From Petrosia ficiformis (lineage: Eukaryota; Porifera; Demospongiae; Haplosclerida; Petrosiidae), in NCBI GenBank assembly GCA_947044365.1, contig OX345643.1, positions 4,482,001-4,546,000 on the forward strand: 64,000 nucleotides of DNA, read 5' to 3'. The notes beneath the pieces are model-generated. The model worked only from the letters and a program-made list of their open reading frames with translations, searched no databases and was not told the DNA's origin. Position 1 is the stretch's first letter. Each line of letters starts with the position of its first letter. Positions 1 through 13,400 of the stretch are shown here, piece after piece. The position numbers and the translations under genes are program-made.

Positions 1-119
1 TGGATGAACCAAAACGTTTTTAAGTATATATAATTATCATTTCTTGTAGTTTAAAATCAAATGTGCATTATTCCTTTATGCTTCCTCTTCAAAGGTATAA
101 AGTCATCATCTTCATCTGA

Positions 120-860
120 CCTTTGCGGTTTATTTTCTTTGTTCACACCTGTAGGAACCTTTCGGAGCTAGGACTAATAATAGTTGCTTTTGCTGGTTTG
201 ATCCAGTTCTTTTGTACAGATAAAGTGCTTCTAAGTTGTTATGTTCAGTTTGTACTGTGATAAGTTGATCTCCATATCCTTGTTGAAAGAGAGTAGTAGC
301 ACAAGTAACTTTGCCTGAGTGCCCAGTTTTATAGTCCTTAATGTCAGCTGATGCACACAAATCAACTTTGGAAGTATGTTACGCCAGTCAGGCAGCTTTA
401 CAAAATTTAGTAGTATCTTTTATAATAGCACATGGATCAAGTGTAAAGAACAGCACCTCAAGTAGGCATTGTAAATAGTAAAGATTAAATCCCTAGTGAT
501 ACTAGACCTTAGGATCAAGGACATGCCTTCTCGAAATATTCAAGGTGCCATTCTTTCTGCATGACCCCACCACACAAGTGAGTAGAGTGGTTTTGGTGGG
601 TATTCACTGCCATCAAACTTTGCTTGTGCACCTTAAGGACAAACCTGCTCATCCAGTGTGCCAATTTGTATAAAGAGTGATAAATAAGCGACCAGACATC
701 AATTCAGTACTAGAAGACCAATGAACTGTAGCCATTCATTGCATACACATATTCCCCATGCTGTTGCATTCTTTGTCTTCTCCAGTATGCGCGTTAGTTG
801 GTACTGTTCCTCTTCACTGTCACTAATGTGAGTTGCAAATTGAGAAAGTGCCATTCTAGG
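120..860 (-). pseudogene. Degenerate Crypton/DUF3504-type tyrosine recombinase relic
   Basis: Read on the minus strand, three blocks resemble the DUF3504/Crypton family of tyrosine recombinase-like proteins, which are mobile-element derived. Block 1 (about 854 down to 690) starts with Met and includes KNATAWGICVCNEW, like the N-terminal domain of the family. Block 2 (about 670 to 420) includes DGSEYPPKPLYSLVWW, like the family's DGxEYPPxTLY signature, and has in-frame stops. Block 3 (about 360 to 130) includes GHSGKVTCATTLFQQG and ends with YLYKR, like the C-terminal catalytic part where GH and a Tyr are expected. Blocks lie in different frames with at least three stops, so this is a dead copy. 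The family assignment is from remembered motifs, not a search. Confidence 0.55.
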
Positions 861-1437
861 AGTCTCTTTCGTCCTTCAACTATGTATGGTCATGGAGGGT
901 CACAATCTCAACAAACACAATCTATTTCAAGCCTAGGCTTATATGATGAGGTTGGAACTTGAGGAATTCTTGACAAGTCAAGAGCCAGTCTCAGCACCAA
1001 GCCTTTTTGTTTGCTCTACAAGAACATATCAAGTTGGTTGCCTTAACAAATCTAGATGATGGCCTGTTTACGCTGAACAAAGGTGACTGGATAGCCACTA
1101 TATTACTGACCAGCGAACAGCAGCTATAATTTAATTTATATTTATAGCCTGTTACCATGTTGTTGCTATGTGTGATATTTATAATTTATAACCTTCTGGT
1201 TTCCAGGCATAGTTGCATGCAGATGCTGTAGCTATGGATGGTAATATAGTTTATTGAACACGTGCATTAAGTGGCACGGCACCCAGGCTATAAATCAATT
1301 TAAAAATGCAGAGCATGAAGTCTATTTTTTAAATATACTTCCTCACATTCAGGCATGCCACCTTTGCGCCAAAGATTAAATTTCAGCAATTGTGCATTCT
1401 GCAGATATATAACATACCATTATCATACATTTTTTAG
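861..1437. other. Unassigned stretch before copy 1
   Basis: I see no exon here. In copy 2 the exons preceding the counterpart of the 1438 exon (37475-37813) end within about 80 bp of it. No similarity to them is visible in this stretch, so copy 1 is either truncated here or has a much longer intron that leaves the window. Confidence 0.5.
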
Positions 1438-4400
1438 GGAAATCAATGTTAAAGACCCTTCATGGTCAGAGTTGAGACATTTCGTATGCTTCCTGGACAT
1501 ACAACTTAGATCCTGTGAAAACTCTCCTTACTGTAATGAAGAGATTGTAGGTGATGTCATGTCTGGTTTTAAAACGTTTGCAGTAAAATTTATGATCACA
1601 ATGTCCAAGGTGATTAACTGCTTTGAGTATGAACAGTTTTAGCTTTTAACTCTTCTCTGTAGGACTTTTCTGCATCTTCTCTTAAAGGTGAAGTTGCAGT
1701 TGAAAATGAAGATGAAACTATAAAATTGCCAGGTACCCAGCAGTATGAAGTTCATAATCAGAAAATGTGGGACAGGAAGTAAGTAAAATGTATTTTAGGC
1801 TTATGTGCATTATCTGTAATTCTATGTACAACTGTAAATGAGAATTTTTGTGATCTGATATGCACTAGCAAATACTTGAATAAACTTATGTACCACTTCA
1901 ATTGGATGATTTGACCTGATATATTTACTTTATTTCTAATACTGTAGTTGTCATCCTTACCTCTTTTTCAATGAGACCAGAGGAAGTAGTAATACATTTA
2001 TTGGTTTTAGAGTAAATGATCGAGGTGATTTGATAGATCCAGTGAAAAACAAAACAATTGAAACAGCAATTATGACTCCTGAACTATTCACTGCTCTTCA
2101 GCGTAATCATGTTAACTTCTCTGAGGACTATTATAAATGGGGAAAAAAGAAAATGGTTGAAAAGATTGGTATAGTAATGGGAATAGAGCATCCGTCTGAT
2201 CCCGATCCATCGTATGTATTAACTGTGGATAATGTCATAAAAATACTAGCTATTCTAATGAAATTCAGGTACACTTTTTGTGTATATGTACTTACAATAA
2301 TGAATCTTCCATATATGATTATGAATCTGATTTTAGATGCAGCATCCCTGTAGTTGTAATGGGTGAAACTGGATGTGGTAAAACCCGTCTTATTAGATAC
2401 ATGTGTGACCTGGCTGCTCAAGGTGGTAATAAAGAAAAAAGTCAAGAATCAAAATGTATCAAAAACCTGTTAATAATGAAGGTTAAACAATTGAATGTAC
2501 ATGTATGTATAATTATATCTTTTGTTTGTGTAATTTAAGAAATTAGTATATAGCTACTGGTTAGTTTTTATGTTTGACTTTTCTTTTCAAAATTTAAAGG
2601 TTCATGGAGGAACTACAGAAGCTGACATAATCAAAAAAGTAGAAGAAGCAGAGGAACTTGCAAAAGAGAACAAAGAAAAATATGGACTGGACACAGTATT
2701 GTTCTTTGATGAAGCAAATACTACTGCAGCGATAGATTTGATCAAGGAAGTGATGTGTGATCATCATATTAATGGTCGTGAAATTACAAGAGATATCAAA
2801 TTTATTGCTGCATGTAATCCATACAAAAAGTTAGTTATAATAGATTGAATATTATTTTTAGAACATCTTGTGATATTAATGTAGACATCTGAAGTCAATG
2901 ATTGTGAAACTAGAATCAGCTGGTCTTGGATTCTATGTGAAAGCAACTGAAACACAAGAGAAATTGGGTTATTAAAAAATATCTATAATTATATATTATT
3001 ATAAATTATTTGATTACTTATATTTGATGACTGATATGCCACCAATATACTGTAATTAAAAAATAATAATTATAAACATTAAACTGCAGTCTGCTATAAG
3101 CAATAATGGAGTATGTTTTATTTGTCTTTGATTAGGTGAGATTCCTCTTCGTCAGCTGGTATACAGAGTACTTGATCTACCTCCTAGTATGAGACCTCTA
3201 GTTTATGATTTTGGTCAACTGGATGATTCAACTGAGAATGACTACATTAAACAGATGGTTCATGACAGATGTAGCACTGTGGTTGATCTGAACTGTATCA
3301 ATGCTGTGGCTAATGTTCTCACATGGTCACAGAGTTACATGAAGAAGAGAACAGTTAGTAACTAATGTATGAGTAGTAATGGCTTTCTACTATCTCGCAA
3401 TAATTACGGAGAGTAGTGAAAGTTAGATTTGGCGAATAGATTTCTACTTTTCTGTTATAATTATTATGTAATATATATATAGCATGGCATCAAGTTGTGT
3501 ATCAGACTCTTATGAAGTCATCTATAGCTTTAAAAATCGTCTGATTGCTACACAGACTCTTATTGGACCTCAATGTTTCCAGTTTTTCTTGTTCTATTCC
3601 TGTTTCTTCTGAATTCAAACTTCAATAATATGCATGCTCAGTCTGATGTCTTCTGTAATTTCTCCATGAACCTTTAATGTCTGATGTAGTTTATTATTAT
3701 AGGCCTTATATTGTGTCTGTGGTTTCATAACCACCCACAGTTTGATGTATATAGCACATATGTATACCTGTTGGTACCTATAGTATATATATAATATATG
3801 TATAATTTTATGCTTCTTCATACCTATGATTCACAGGATGAATGTAGTTTTGTTAGTTTACGGGATATAGAAAGAGCACTGATTGTCTTCAAATATTTTT
3901 ATGAGAAGAATAGCAAGTTCAAAGATTTTATTTCTGCTAAAGCTAAAGCCGAGGTCATTATATAAACCTTACAATACCGTTTAATATCTTTGTCACATTT
4001 GTCAACTACACTTGCAGGGAATGGAACCAGTTGATAGTATTACATGGTCACTGATCATATCACTAAGTGTATGTTACCTTGCCAGACTACAAGTTAGAGA
4101 TGATTACGAGAAAGAGGTTGTGAAACAGTTCAGAGCTCCACTGGATCTACCTGGAGGAGTAGAACAGTTCAGATGTGAAATTAAATGGTATATTTACTGT
4201 TTCTACAGAAGCACATTAACTATAATCACAAACATTATGTTAGCCATGTATTAAACATTGACTTGCAATAATTTATCTCAGGTGTCAAAATGTTCTACTA
4301 GACAATATGGAAGTGGGTCATAATATTGCAAGGAATGCTGCCCTCAGAGAAAATGTATTCATGATGGCAGTATGTATACAGCTCAGGATACCACTGTTTC

Positions 4401-7400
4401 TAGTTGGCAAACCAGGTAGCTCAAAGTCTCTGGCTAAGTCTATTATTGCCGACTCTTTGGGAGAAATCTCAAAGAAGGATTTTCTGAAAGATTTTAATAA
4501 GGTACATGTATATCAGAACATAACTAGTATGTCTACTGGCTTCATTACATTTTCCACCTCACATCTTTGTGATTAGGTACACATGTTTTCATATCAATGC
4601 AGTCGATTGTCCACTTCAGAGAGCCTTATTGAAGTATTCAATACAGCTAAGAATTTTCAAGAGAAACAAAACACAACAAAATTTGTATCAGTGGTTGTAT
4701 TGGAAGAAGTAGGACTTGCAGAAGACTCTCCTAACCTTCCTTTGAAGGCTCTTCACCCTCTCTTGGAAGATGGAACAGAAGGTGCAGATGATTCCCAACA
4801 GGTAACTTAAAGAAGTTACAGCTAAAGGACATTAAAAAATTGCAACTATATAGATTATTGATCAGCAACAGCGTGTAGCTTTTATTGGCATATCAAACTG
4901 GGCCTTGGATCCAGCTAAGATGAACCGTGGTGTGATGGTTACACGTGATGACCCTGATCGAAATGAACTTATACTATCTGCTGAGTGAGAATAAGTGTAT
5001 ACGTTGAAACATTAAATGTATTGCTACTGTACTCTCTTTAGCCAAATATGTTCGAATGATAGTGTAAAGAAAAATCTAAGTCCATACTTCAAACATCTTG
5101 CTGCTGCATATAAAGAAATATGTGAGGAACAAAGTAAATCATTCTTTGGTCTCCGAGATTTTTACAGGTATTGCTGAGCTTTCTAATTTATTTGTCAAAT
5201 CTCAATAAACATAATTTAGTCTTATCAAAATGTTGTATTGGATGTGTGAGAGGACCGGAAATCCTCCGACTGAGAAACAGCTGGAACATGCTATAAAGAG
5301 GAATTTTGGTGGCCTGGAAAAACTGGACACCTACAAGATTTTCATGACACATTTAGGCAATATTGATTTTACTATTCCTCCAGAGGTAAGCAGAAAAATA
5401 AAAAAGACTTATTACTTATTCATTGTTTCCAGAATAATCATTTGTTCCATCCTGACTGTACACCATTGGGTCTGATTGAAACCAGTCTTAAGACTAAAGA
5501 GACAACATGGCATGGGTGAGTAATTTCAAAGCTTTTCTTTCTATACATGTTCTGTTAGGCATGTTAATGGTTGAATTGTTATTGTCTTAATTTATTTTCA
5601 TCACAACCTGTTTTTCTTGCAGAGAAAATCGTTATCTGTTGTTTCTAACAGAGAACTATGCAGCACTACAAGTACTCAAACATAAGTTACATGAAGCAGT
5701 TAGTATGTCATCAAAATCTAACGACAGGAAGAAGGAACCTTTTGTTTTGTTTGGTAGTTCTTTTCCTAAAGATCGTGAATATACTCAAGTGTGTCGCAAC
5801 ATTAACCAGATCAAGATCTGTATGGAAACTGGTCGTACTGTTATTCTACTGAATTTAGAGAACTTATATGAGAGCTTGTACGATATGCTAAACCAGTATT
5901 ATATATCTGTGAGAAGCAGTAGATATGTTGATTTGGGTTTACAGACACACAGAGTGAAATGCCGTGTGGACAATGAATTTAAGTAAGGACAAGCATCATA
6001 AGTGAGGGTCATAAAACAAGCATAGTGTAATATATTTCTTTTGTGATAAAACAATATAAGCATTGCTATGAGGTATAAAATTAATTTGATGTATAAACAT
6101 TTTTGAAACCATCAAATAGGAAATATCAGTACTTGTAACCAAAAACAAAGTGATTGATTATCACTGATATTGCAGTTACTGATACTATACTGCTGTTTGA
6201 AAGTTCTACATGTGATCATTGATTCATCTATATGTCTGTGTATCAGTGTGTTATATGCAACCACTAACTTTTAGATTGATTCTGATAGCAGAAAAGGAGA
6301 CAGTTTATAAAACATTTCCTACTCCACTCATTAATCGACTAGAGAAACACTTTGTTTTGACAGAAACCATACTGCTTGACTGGCAGAAAGAAGTATTGGT
6401 ACAACTCAATTATTGGATAACTCAGTTTAGCTGTATGATTGAAGGTAGTGAAAGGTAAATTGATTTGATTTGAAATGATTTTACTACTGTGATATAATTA
6501 TAGTCATTTTATAGTAGATATGATTGGTCCTAGCAGTTTATACATACATACATATATATGTATGTATAAACTGCTATGTAATACCGTTATACATATAATT
6601 ATATGCTTTGTTCTTCATTACAATTTATTTACCAGATCTAGTAATTAGTTTACTACAAGTTCAAACTTTACTTTAAATAGAGTTTTGTAGACTTTCAAGC
6701 AATCCTAGTACAAAGTAATCAGCTTTATATTTTGGGAAATTTCTGTGAAGCTAGCCACTAACAAGACCTAAACCACTACTTCTCGATCTTAAACTCCTGA
6801 AATAATTTATTGGGAATGGGGTAAAGGGCACACAACTGCATGCTGTTTAAAATATTGTGTCCATTTGATGATATCCATTTTCACATGCCATGTACTATAT
6901 GATAAGTTTATTTTCATTATGGTATAATTTAGCAGCAGTTATATTATTATTTCCTGATTCATGTGCTCCATGCACAAAGAACTGGGATGGTTAAGTAATA
7001 TTTCTCACATTTAGAAAGCTTGTTGTCATCTATAGCAAGAAAAGAATGTCAATTCTGAGAAAAATTGTTTTGAGAATGTCTATTATTTGTTTCCCTACAA
7101 ACAGATGTTGTACAGACACATAATTATTTTCTTTTTCACACAGTTTCACAACACTGGATGCCTTTGAGCATGATAACCAATTACAGACTATTTCCCACAG
7201 AACTTATATGCTTTCTTTTTCACACAGTTTCACAACACAGGATGCTTTTGTTGGCTTTCAGAATGATACCCCAGCATCTGTTATTTTTCAAGTAACAAAG
7301 CAGCTAAGAGATGAACTACACTTGCATAATGATAAAGATTTGGCTCAGAGGAAATCTGATGTTCTCCAATCTAGCTGCAATCTTCTGCTACAAATGGCAA

Positions 7401-10400
7401 CCCCTGATGCTTTAATTCGCTTACAACATACTGCATTAGCTGATCAACAGAAGATGCTCTGTCGGGTTTATTGTTCAGAACAGTACCATGAATCCTTGAC
7501 ACAGTTTTTACAACATCACATTAACAGTGCTGGTAAAGGAAATGGTCTATTGATACAGGTCAGTTTGTGATTAAGTCTCAGAGTGAAATCCAATCATAGA
7601 CTACTCATTGTTCTGCTTTGTCAGTCTCCAAATTTTTTTTTTCAGATTACAACTCATAGTCACCTGCTATCCAATTTAGACTTGAAGAACATATGCAAGC
7701 AATTAGGGTATCATAAAAACCAAGTGTCTTGTTTTCTTCTTCAAGAATTTGACACTGAGCTGGACTTCACAAAGGCAATCAAGTAAGTACTATGAATGAA
7801 TCTTATTCGCAAATGATACCAGATTCTATTAATAATATTCATTTGAATATTCTATATAGCACCACTTTTTCAAATCATGGTTTTGGCGACAACTTGTTGA
7901 TAATCCAGTGTGACTCAGGTCATCTCTATGGAGACCTTGTAGCATGTGCTAGATATCGTGTTGATGATGAGAGAGAAAAGGCCTTGCTGCAAAAGGAAAA
8001 GGATGTTGAGAAAGAAAAGGCTTTGAGAAAAAAAGAGAAGGCTCTCAGGGACAAGAAAGTCATGGAAGGAATTACACATGTCTTATTCATTATTCATCTC
8101 CCTCGTAGAGGCAAGACAAGCTTTTCATTTGTAGGGTTTCAAGGTGGATCCTGGATATCAGCTCATATTGATGATATTCATGTTCAGTCTGAGGCAGCAT
8201 TAACACTTGATGATGCTTTAAATGCTACCATTAGTGAGCTATTCTACAATATGCCCTTCCTTTCTGAAAAGATGGAATTGACAACACAAAACATGGAACA
8301 GCAACCTGATGAATCTCAACAAATAGATGAGTTAGAATTGTTGAACACAGAACCACACATGGAATACTCAGAAAATCAGCAAACTGCTGTCTTAGAATTC
8401 CCCAGCAATGTCTTGGATATCGAAAAGGTTAGCATATAATTTAAAATGGGGTGTGAATTATATATTTATTGAAAGATGGGTCTTGAACAGACGAAATCCC
8501 AAAAGGAATCTGAAGAACTTGTATTGGAGTATCAAGAGGAGGAGGTAGTATGTGTATATTTGCTTTACAAACACTAATAATATATATCTTATGTGCAAGT
8601 ATCACTATCAACTCATCTGTGAATGACTAATTATGTATATCCTGCATTTCTCATTAATAAGTGCTGTAGTTACCTCTTTACAATAGTAGAGTAAAATAGT
8701 TCACATACTTCTTTCTAATACATTTTCAATTATAATATTATCACAGATCATTGAATACTCAAATACAAGTCATGGTTTTATTAGTGAAGAAATAGATAGA
8801 GACGAAGAATTGGAGTTGTCTTATGGAAGTTTTAAGCAATCATCCATTAGGGAAGAAAACAACAAAGAGGAGGAAATGGATTTAGTTACTAGTCAAAATG
8901 AAGAAAAGGATGAAGAGGAGGAAATGGAGCTGGACACTAGTCATGGGTCTGTTGATAAAGAAAATGAGGAGGAAGAAATGGAAATACCTGCAGAGAAACA
9001 CTATACACAGTGCAGACGACTCTATCACTGTATTCATGCTGTGGTTGCAAAGATAGCTGAAAGAGATGATACAAAACAGGAGTGGGCTACAAGAAGAGTG
9101 AAACTACTCCTGGATCTCATACCAAATAATCCAGACTTCCCTCTTAGTGAGTATCAATTAGTAAGCTTGTATGGTAATTGATTGTGTTAACTTAAAACTT
9201 ACAACTCAAAGACATTCTTGTTTTTTGATTTCCTTTTATTGTTGAAATCATTTTGCTTGCAGGTATTAAGACATTCTATGGAGCTCTTGTGGAACATATT
9301 CTCTTTATATTGAAACAAAGAGAAGAGGCACAACAATATACAGAATGGGTTTTAAAAGAGGCTCTGAATGGTAGGAACCTACACAGTGGTGGGACATTCC
9401 AGAATGTTCTTGCAAGAAAATTGGATGAAATCATAGTTCCAATATTTGTTGCTATTCTATCATCTGTGGACAACTATTCCAATCTAGAAATAATGGGAGA
9501 TAGGTATGAAAATTGGATAAACCCTAACACAATATTAAACATCGTGTTCAGTTTCTTATGTACCACTTTTAAACCACCATTAATATATTACATTTTTTTC
9601 TTGTCTATGCATATAGGGATAACTTACCAAAGCAAAGGTTATGGCTTAATATTTTCAACAATCCAAGAATTTTTAGCTTCAGTTTTCATTACAAGGAATA
9701 TTTTCCATATGACGAGTCCTTTGAAACCCGAAAACTACAGGGTACATTGAAAGAAGATTTCACCTGTCAGTTTCCATTTTTTTGGCTGATCAAAAATGCT
9801 GTTGATTCATCATGGGAAAAGATCTTAGGTAAGTGTTTGGAATATAATAGGTTTACACAGGTAAGTGATTTAGACAAATTTTATAAATAATTATATATTC
9901 AAAGTTAACACTTTATTTAAGTAAATGCAGAAAAAGAGTATAACAACATTTGTGAAATATATCATGCTCATATGCCCACAGTATTCTTCTTTTACATTCA
10001 AAAAAAAAACAAACAATTAGTATATATTTACTCTGGGCTTACCACACACGTCACCTAAGCCCTAAAAGGATAGCTGTTTATATGATGCAAATAATCACAA
10101 ATAAAATTTAATAGATTTCAGTTTATCTTCCATTGTATGTACAGGCACTAGCAAGCAACAGGAAGTACCTTCCCATTTATGTGCATTACTTGAAAACTCT
10201 CCAATAGCTGAAGTGCTTCATACAGTACCTAGAGATCTTTGGGAAGACTTTTGTCACGACTATCTACATGACTACTTGCAGAGTGTACATCATGTTGCTC
10301 ATTCTAAAGTGCAAGAAGAGTACAAGGTAATAAGATTTAATATAAAACATGCAATGAACTGTGAGTTCCAAAACTGAAATTGCATTTGAACATAATTATT

Positions 10401-13400
10401 TCATATTTATTATGACTTTAATTAAATTGATGTATGAAGTAACCTTTTCTTTCAAGCTCTTAGGAAAAGCTTTATATGCCATTGTCACTGGTACAGAAGT
10501 TTCAGGTGTTACTAATTCGCTCTTAACAAGGCTTGTGGGTGTCCATGTTGCATATCATTATTATCAGAAGGAAATCATGTGGTTAGGACAATTAATATCT
10601 CTCATACCAGGTATCTTAGTGAAACTACATGCTATGGAAGGTTAGTATAGTGAGATAACACTATTTTAATCTACTTTATATCATTAAACTATAGGATATA
10701 ATGACAAGTTCATGGATATTCATCTCCATGCTGTCCAGTTTGCTTTGGAAGATCTTGAACTACCATTGAAGAAAGATACCAGAGAACATTTTCCACAGAG
10801 ATTACTTCGGCTTCAATCATGTCAAACTGCTATCAACTCAATCATTGAGATCAGTTCTGGAATACCATTGGTGGATGAAATAAGGTGAATTGACATTAAA
10901 TAACATTACTGTCTCCCTGATTTAAGGTCATACAGAGATACGAGTTACCATTTGCTATATAGTCACTACAACCATATCTACTGAGTATTTAATGTTCATG
11001 TGTTGTGTGTACAGTGTACACTATGTAACTTGACGTAAATACTGTTCACTTCAATTGTGATATGTTAATTGAATAGTTCTGTTCTTTCTAACAGGAGTTA
11101 TTGGCACTATATAAAGTTAATACAGTTATTTGTTGAACATGTTGCACTCAAGTATGAAGATTTGATAGTGATTGCTAAAAGGCTGGAGTTGGTGAGCTCT
11201 ATTCCTGTTTAATATCTTCCACAACTGTACACAAGCATTAAAAAGTTATCAACTTTTAATTTGCTGTCATTCTATCCTCTTCATACCATTTTCAGATATT
11301 TACTCTTACATTACATAATTATACACCAAGGCTTAGTTCTTGTTGATATCTATCTATATTGTATATAGCACTTCAACAGAAGATGTGACTTCTCAAAAAT
11401 AGATACTATCACAGGCATTCTTCAACAATTGAACAGTATGGAAAAGAATCTTGAAAACAAGAAAAAAATGAAGTGCAAAAATATTTAATTTTTAGTGTTT
11501 ATTACTTATAATCTATTTACTTTTAGGGCAAATCAACTAGTAGATATTCGAAAATGCACTACGTCATTCTTCACTGAAGTTGTCTCCATTCTCTGCTTTG
11601 GTCAACAAAACCCTCCTCATCAAGATCTCATTATGGAGCTAATTAAGATTGTGTTCGATGAGCAATTACAAAGTACAAAAGACTTCGGTTTTTCAGAAAG
11701 AGACAAGGCAGACAAGATTCCTGTTGTGAGATCATTTCTACTGCGACTACTTGTGAATTATAAGTAAGACATTATATTTTGTACACCATTTTGAAAACCG
11801 TTTTGGAAAGAAATGGAAACATTTCCTTGTTTGTTTTCTTTTACAGTAGTGAAAGTGTGATAGAATGTGTTAATCTATACCTCAGCAACTTGAGTAAAAT
11901 AATTCAGGACAATCACAACGTCTGTCTTCTTACCATTCAGTGTTTGGAGGTAAAGAATCATACTGTTATTACATTGTTATGAATATGTATAATATATATA
12001 TGTGACCGGCTCTGTGAAAACCAGAGATATAATTGAAAATAGACAGCTATGAATTATTCAGGTGATCACCGTTTTATTACTTAAAAAGCTTAACAAATGT
12101 TATACCTGTCTTTTGATACCTTTAGCAAGTCTTGGAGACCTCTCTATGCTTCACTAGCCATGACTAAATAATTTTTTAGTCATTACAGTTAAATAATTGC
12201 GTTTTTCTCCAAATGGTATTTGTGCCTACAATGATTTAATCACTTGCTGTAGCTTTGTCTTTTACATGATTGGGATGTCTAATATATCATTCTAGAGCTA
12301 ACTTAATGCTCTATTCAGGTAAAACAAAAAAATTGATTTGAAAACTTAATCCATAAGACTGCTTTTTGCAGAGCTAATCACATATTAAGTACAATTGTAA
12401 TACTTAAACATTATGCATTCAATATAATTATAATTGGCTTTTAGGATGCTATTTTGAAGAAGAGTATTTGCCAGGATATTGCAAAAAATGCAAAGATGCT
12501 TTTAGCTGAAGGAGAGACTGTTGTGAAGCTGAACAGTGATGCCAGCCTTGAGAGTAATATTACAATTGAATATCTTGAGGCTGTAGCCAAACTTCGTTTT
12601 GTTTGTTCTGTTGTTGGGGATCTACTTTACAAATATAACAAGAAAGGAGCAGACAGTCTTACACCAAATGAGACTGAACTACTCCAATCAATGAAGATAT
12701 GCTGCAATGATGACAAGTTAAACAGTATGGAAGCTGGTCCTGCTGTATTTATTTTGAAACAGGTTGCTAGACAGTATGGCATGTCATTCTTGGCTTCACT
12801 GTCCAACAGTGAAGAGTTGGAATGGGTTATCCCTGCTCATTTAAGAAAACAAGATGAGGTAATTCTTCATCAAAATGATGTGCTAAACATACTTTTTTTT
12901 AGATAATTATTGAAGCCTTGGATCCATTTCTCATCTATCAAATCTATGGAGATCTCAAAAGAAATGTTATTGATGCTCTACGTAACCAAAAACTACAAAA
13001 TATTCAAGTACCTAACCTGTTCATGCATTTTGTTAAGATTGTAGTTATAATTCACAACACTATAAACTTTGATCCATCGTAATAATTATTAAGGAAATTA
13101 TTAAATGTATACTCTGTAGGATTTGCCACCTAGTGATGCTGTACCATTACTTTTATCAATATATCAAGTGGTAACAATGAGTCATGTGTATTCTGATAAA
13201 GACACAAGAAGAGTTACAGTGGGTTGTCATAGACATAGACTTGAACCTTGTTCATTAAAAACATTTTATTCCAGAGTGAAGCTAAATCTCAAATTTCCGC
13301 ATTCACTAAAAACTGCCAGATATTTGACAGAGAGGTTAGTGCAAAAACGTTTGGAACAAAGATTTATTTACTATAATTTGTGTTCTAATTTACATATAGC

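Noticed and set aside
120..360. The minus-strand frame as a diverged RNF213 exon (ATTLFQQGYGDQLI resembles STTFSNHGFGDNLL)
   Set aside because: The neighbouring minus-strand blocks fit DUF3504/Crypton proteins much better, and GHSGKVTCAT with YKR fits their C-terminal domain.
2885..2967. Diverged start of the copy 1 exon as a disabling lesion
   Set aside because: With the acceptor at 2884 the frame continues (HLKSMIVKLESAGLG) and aligns with copy 2.
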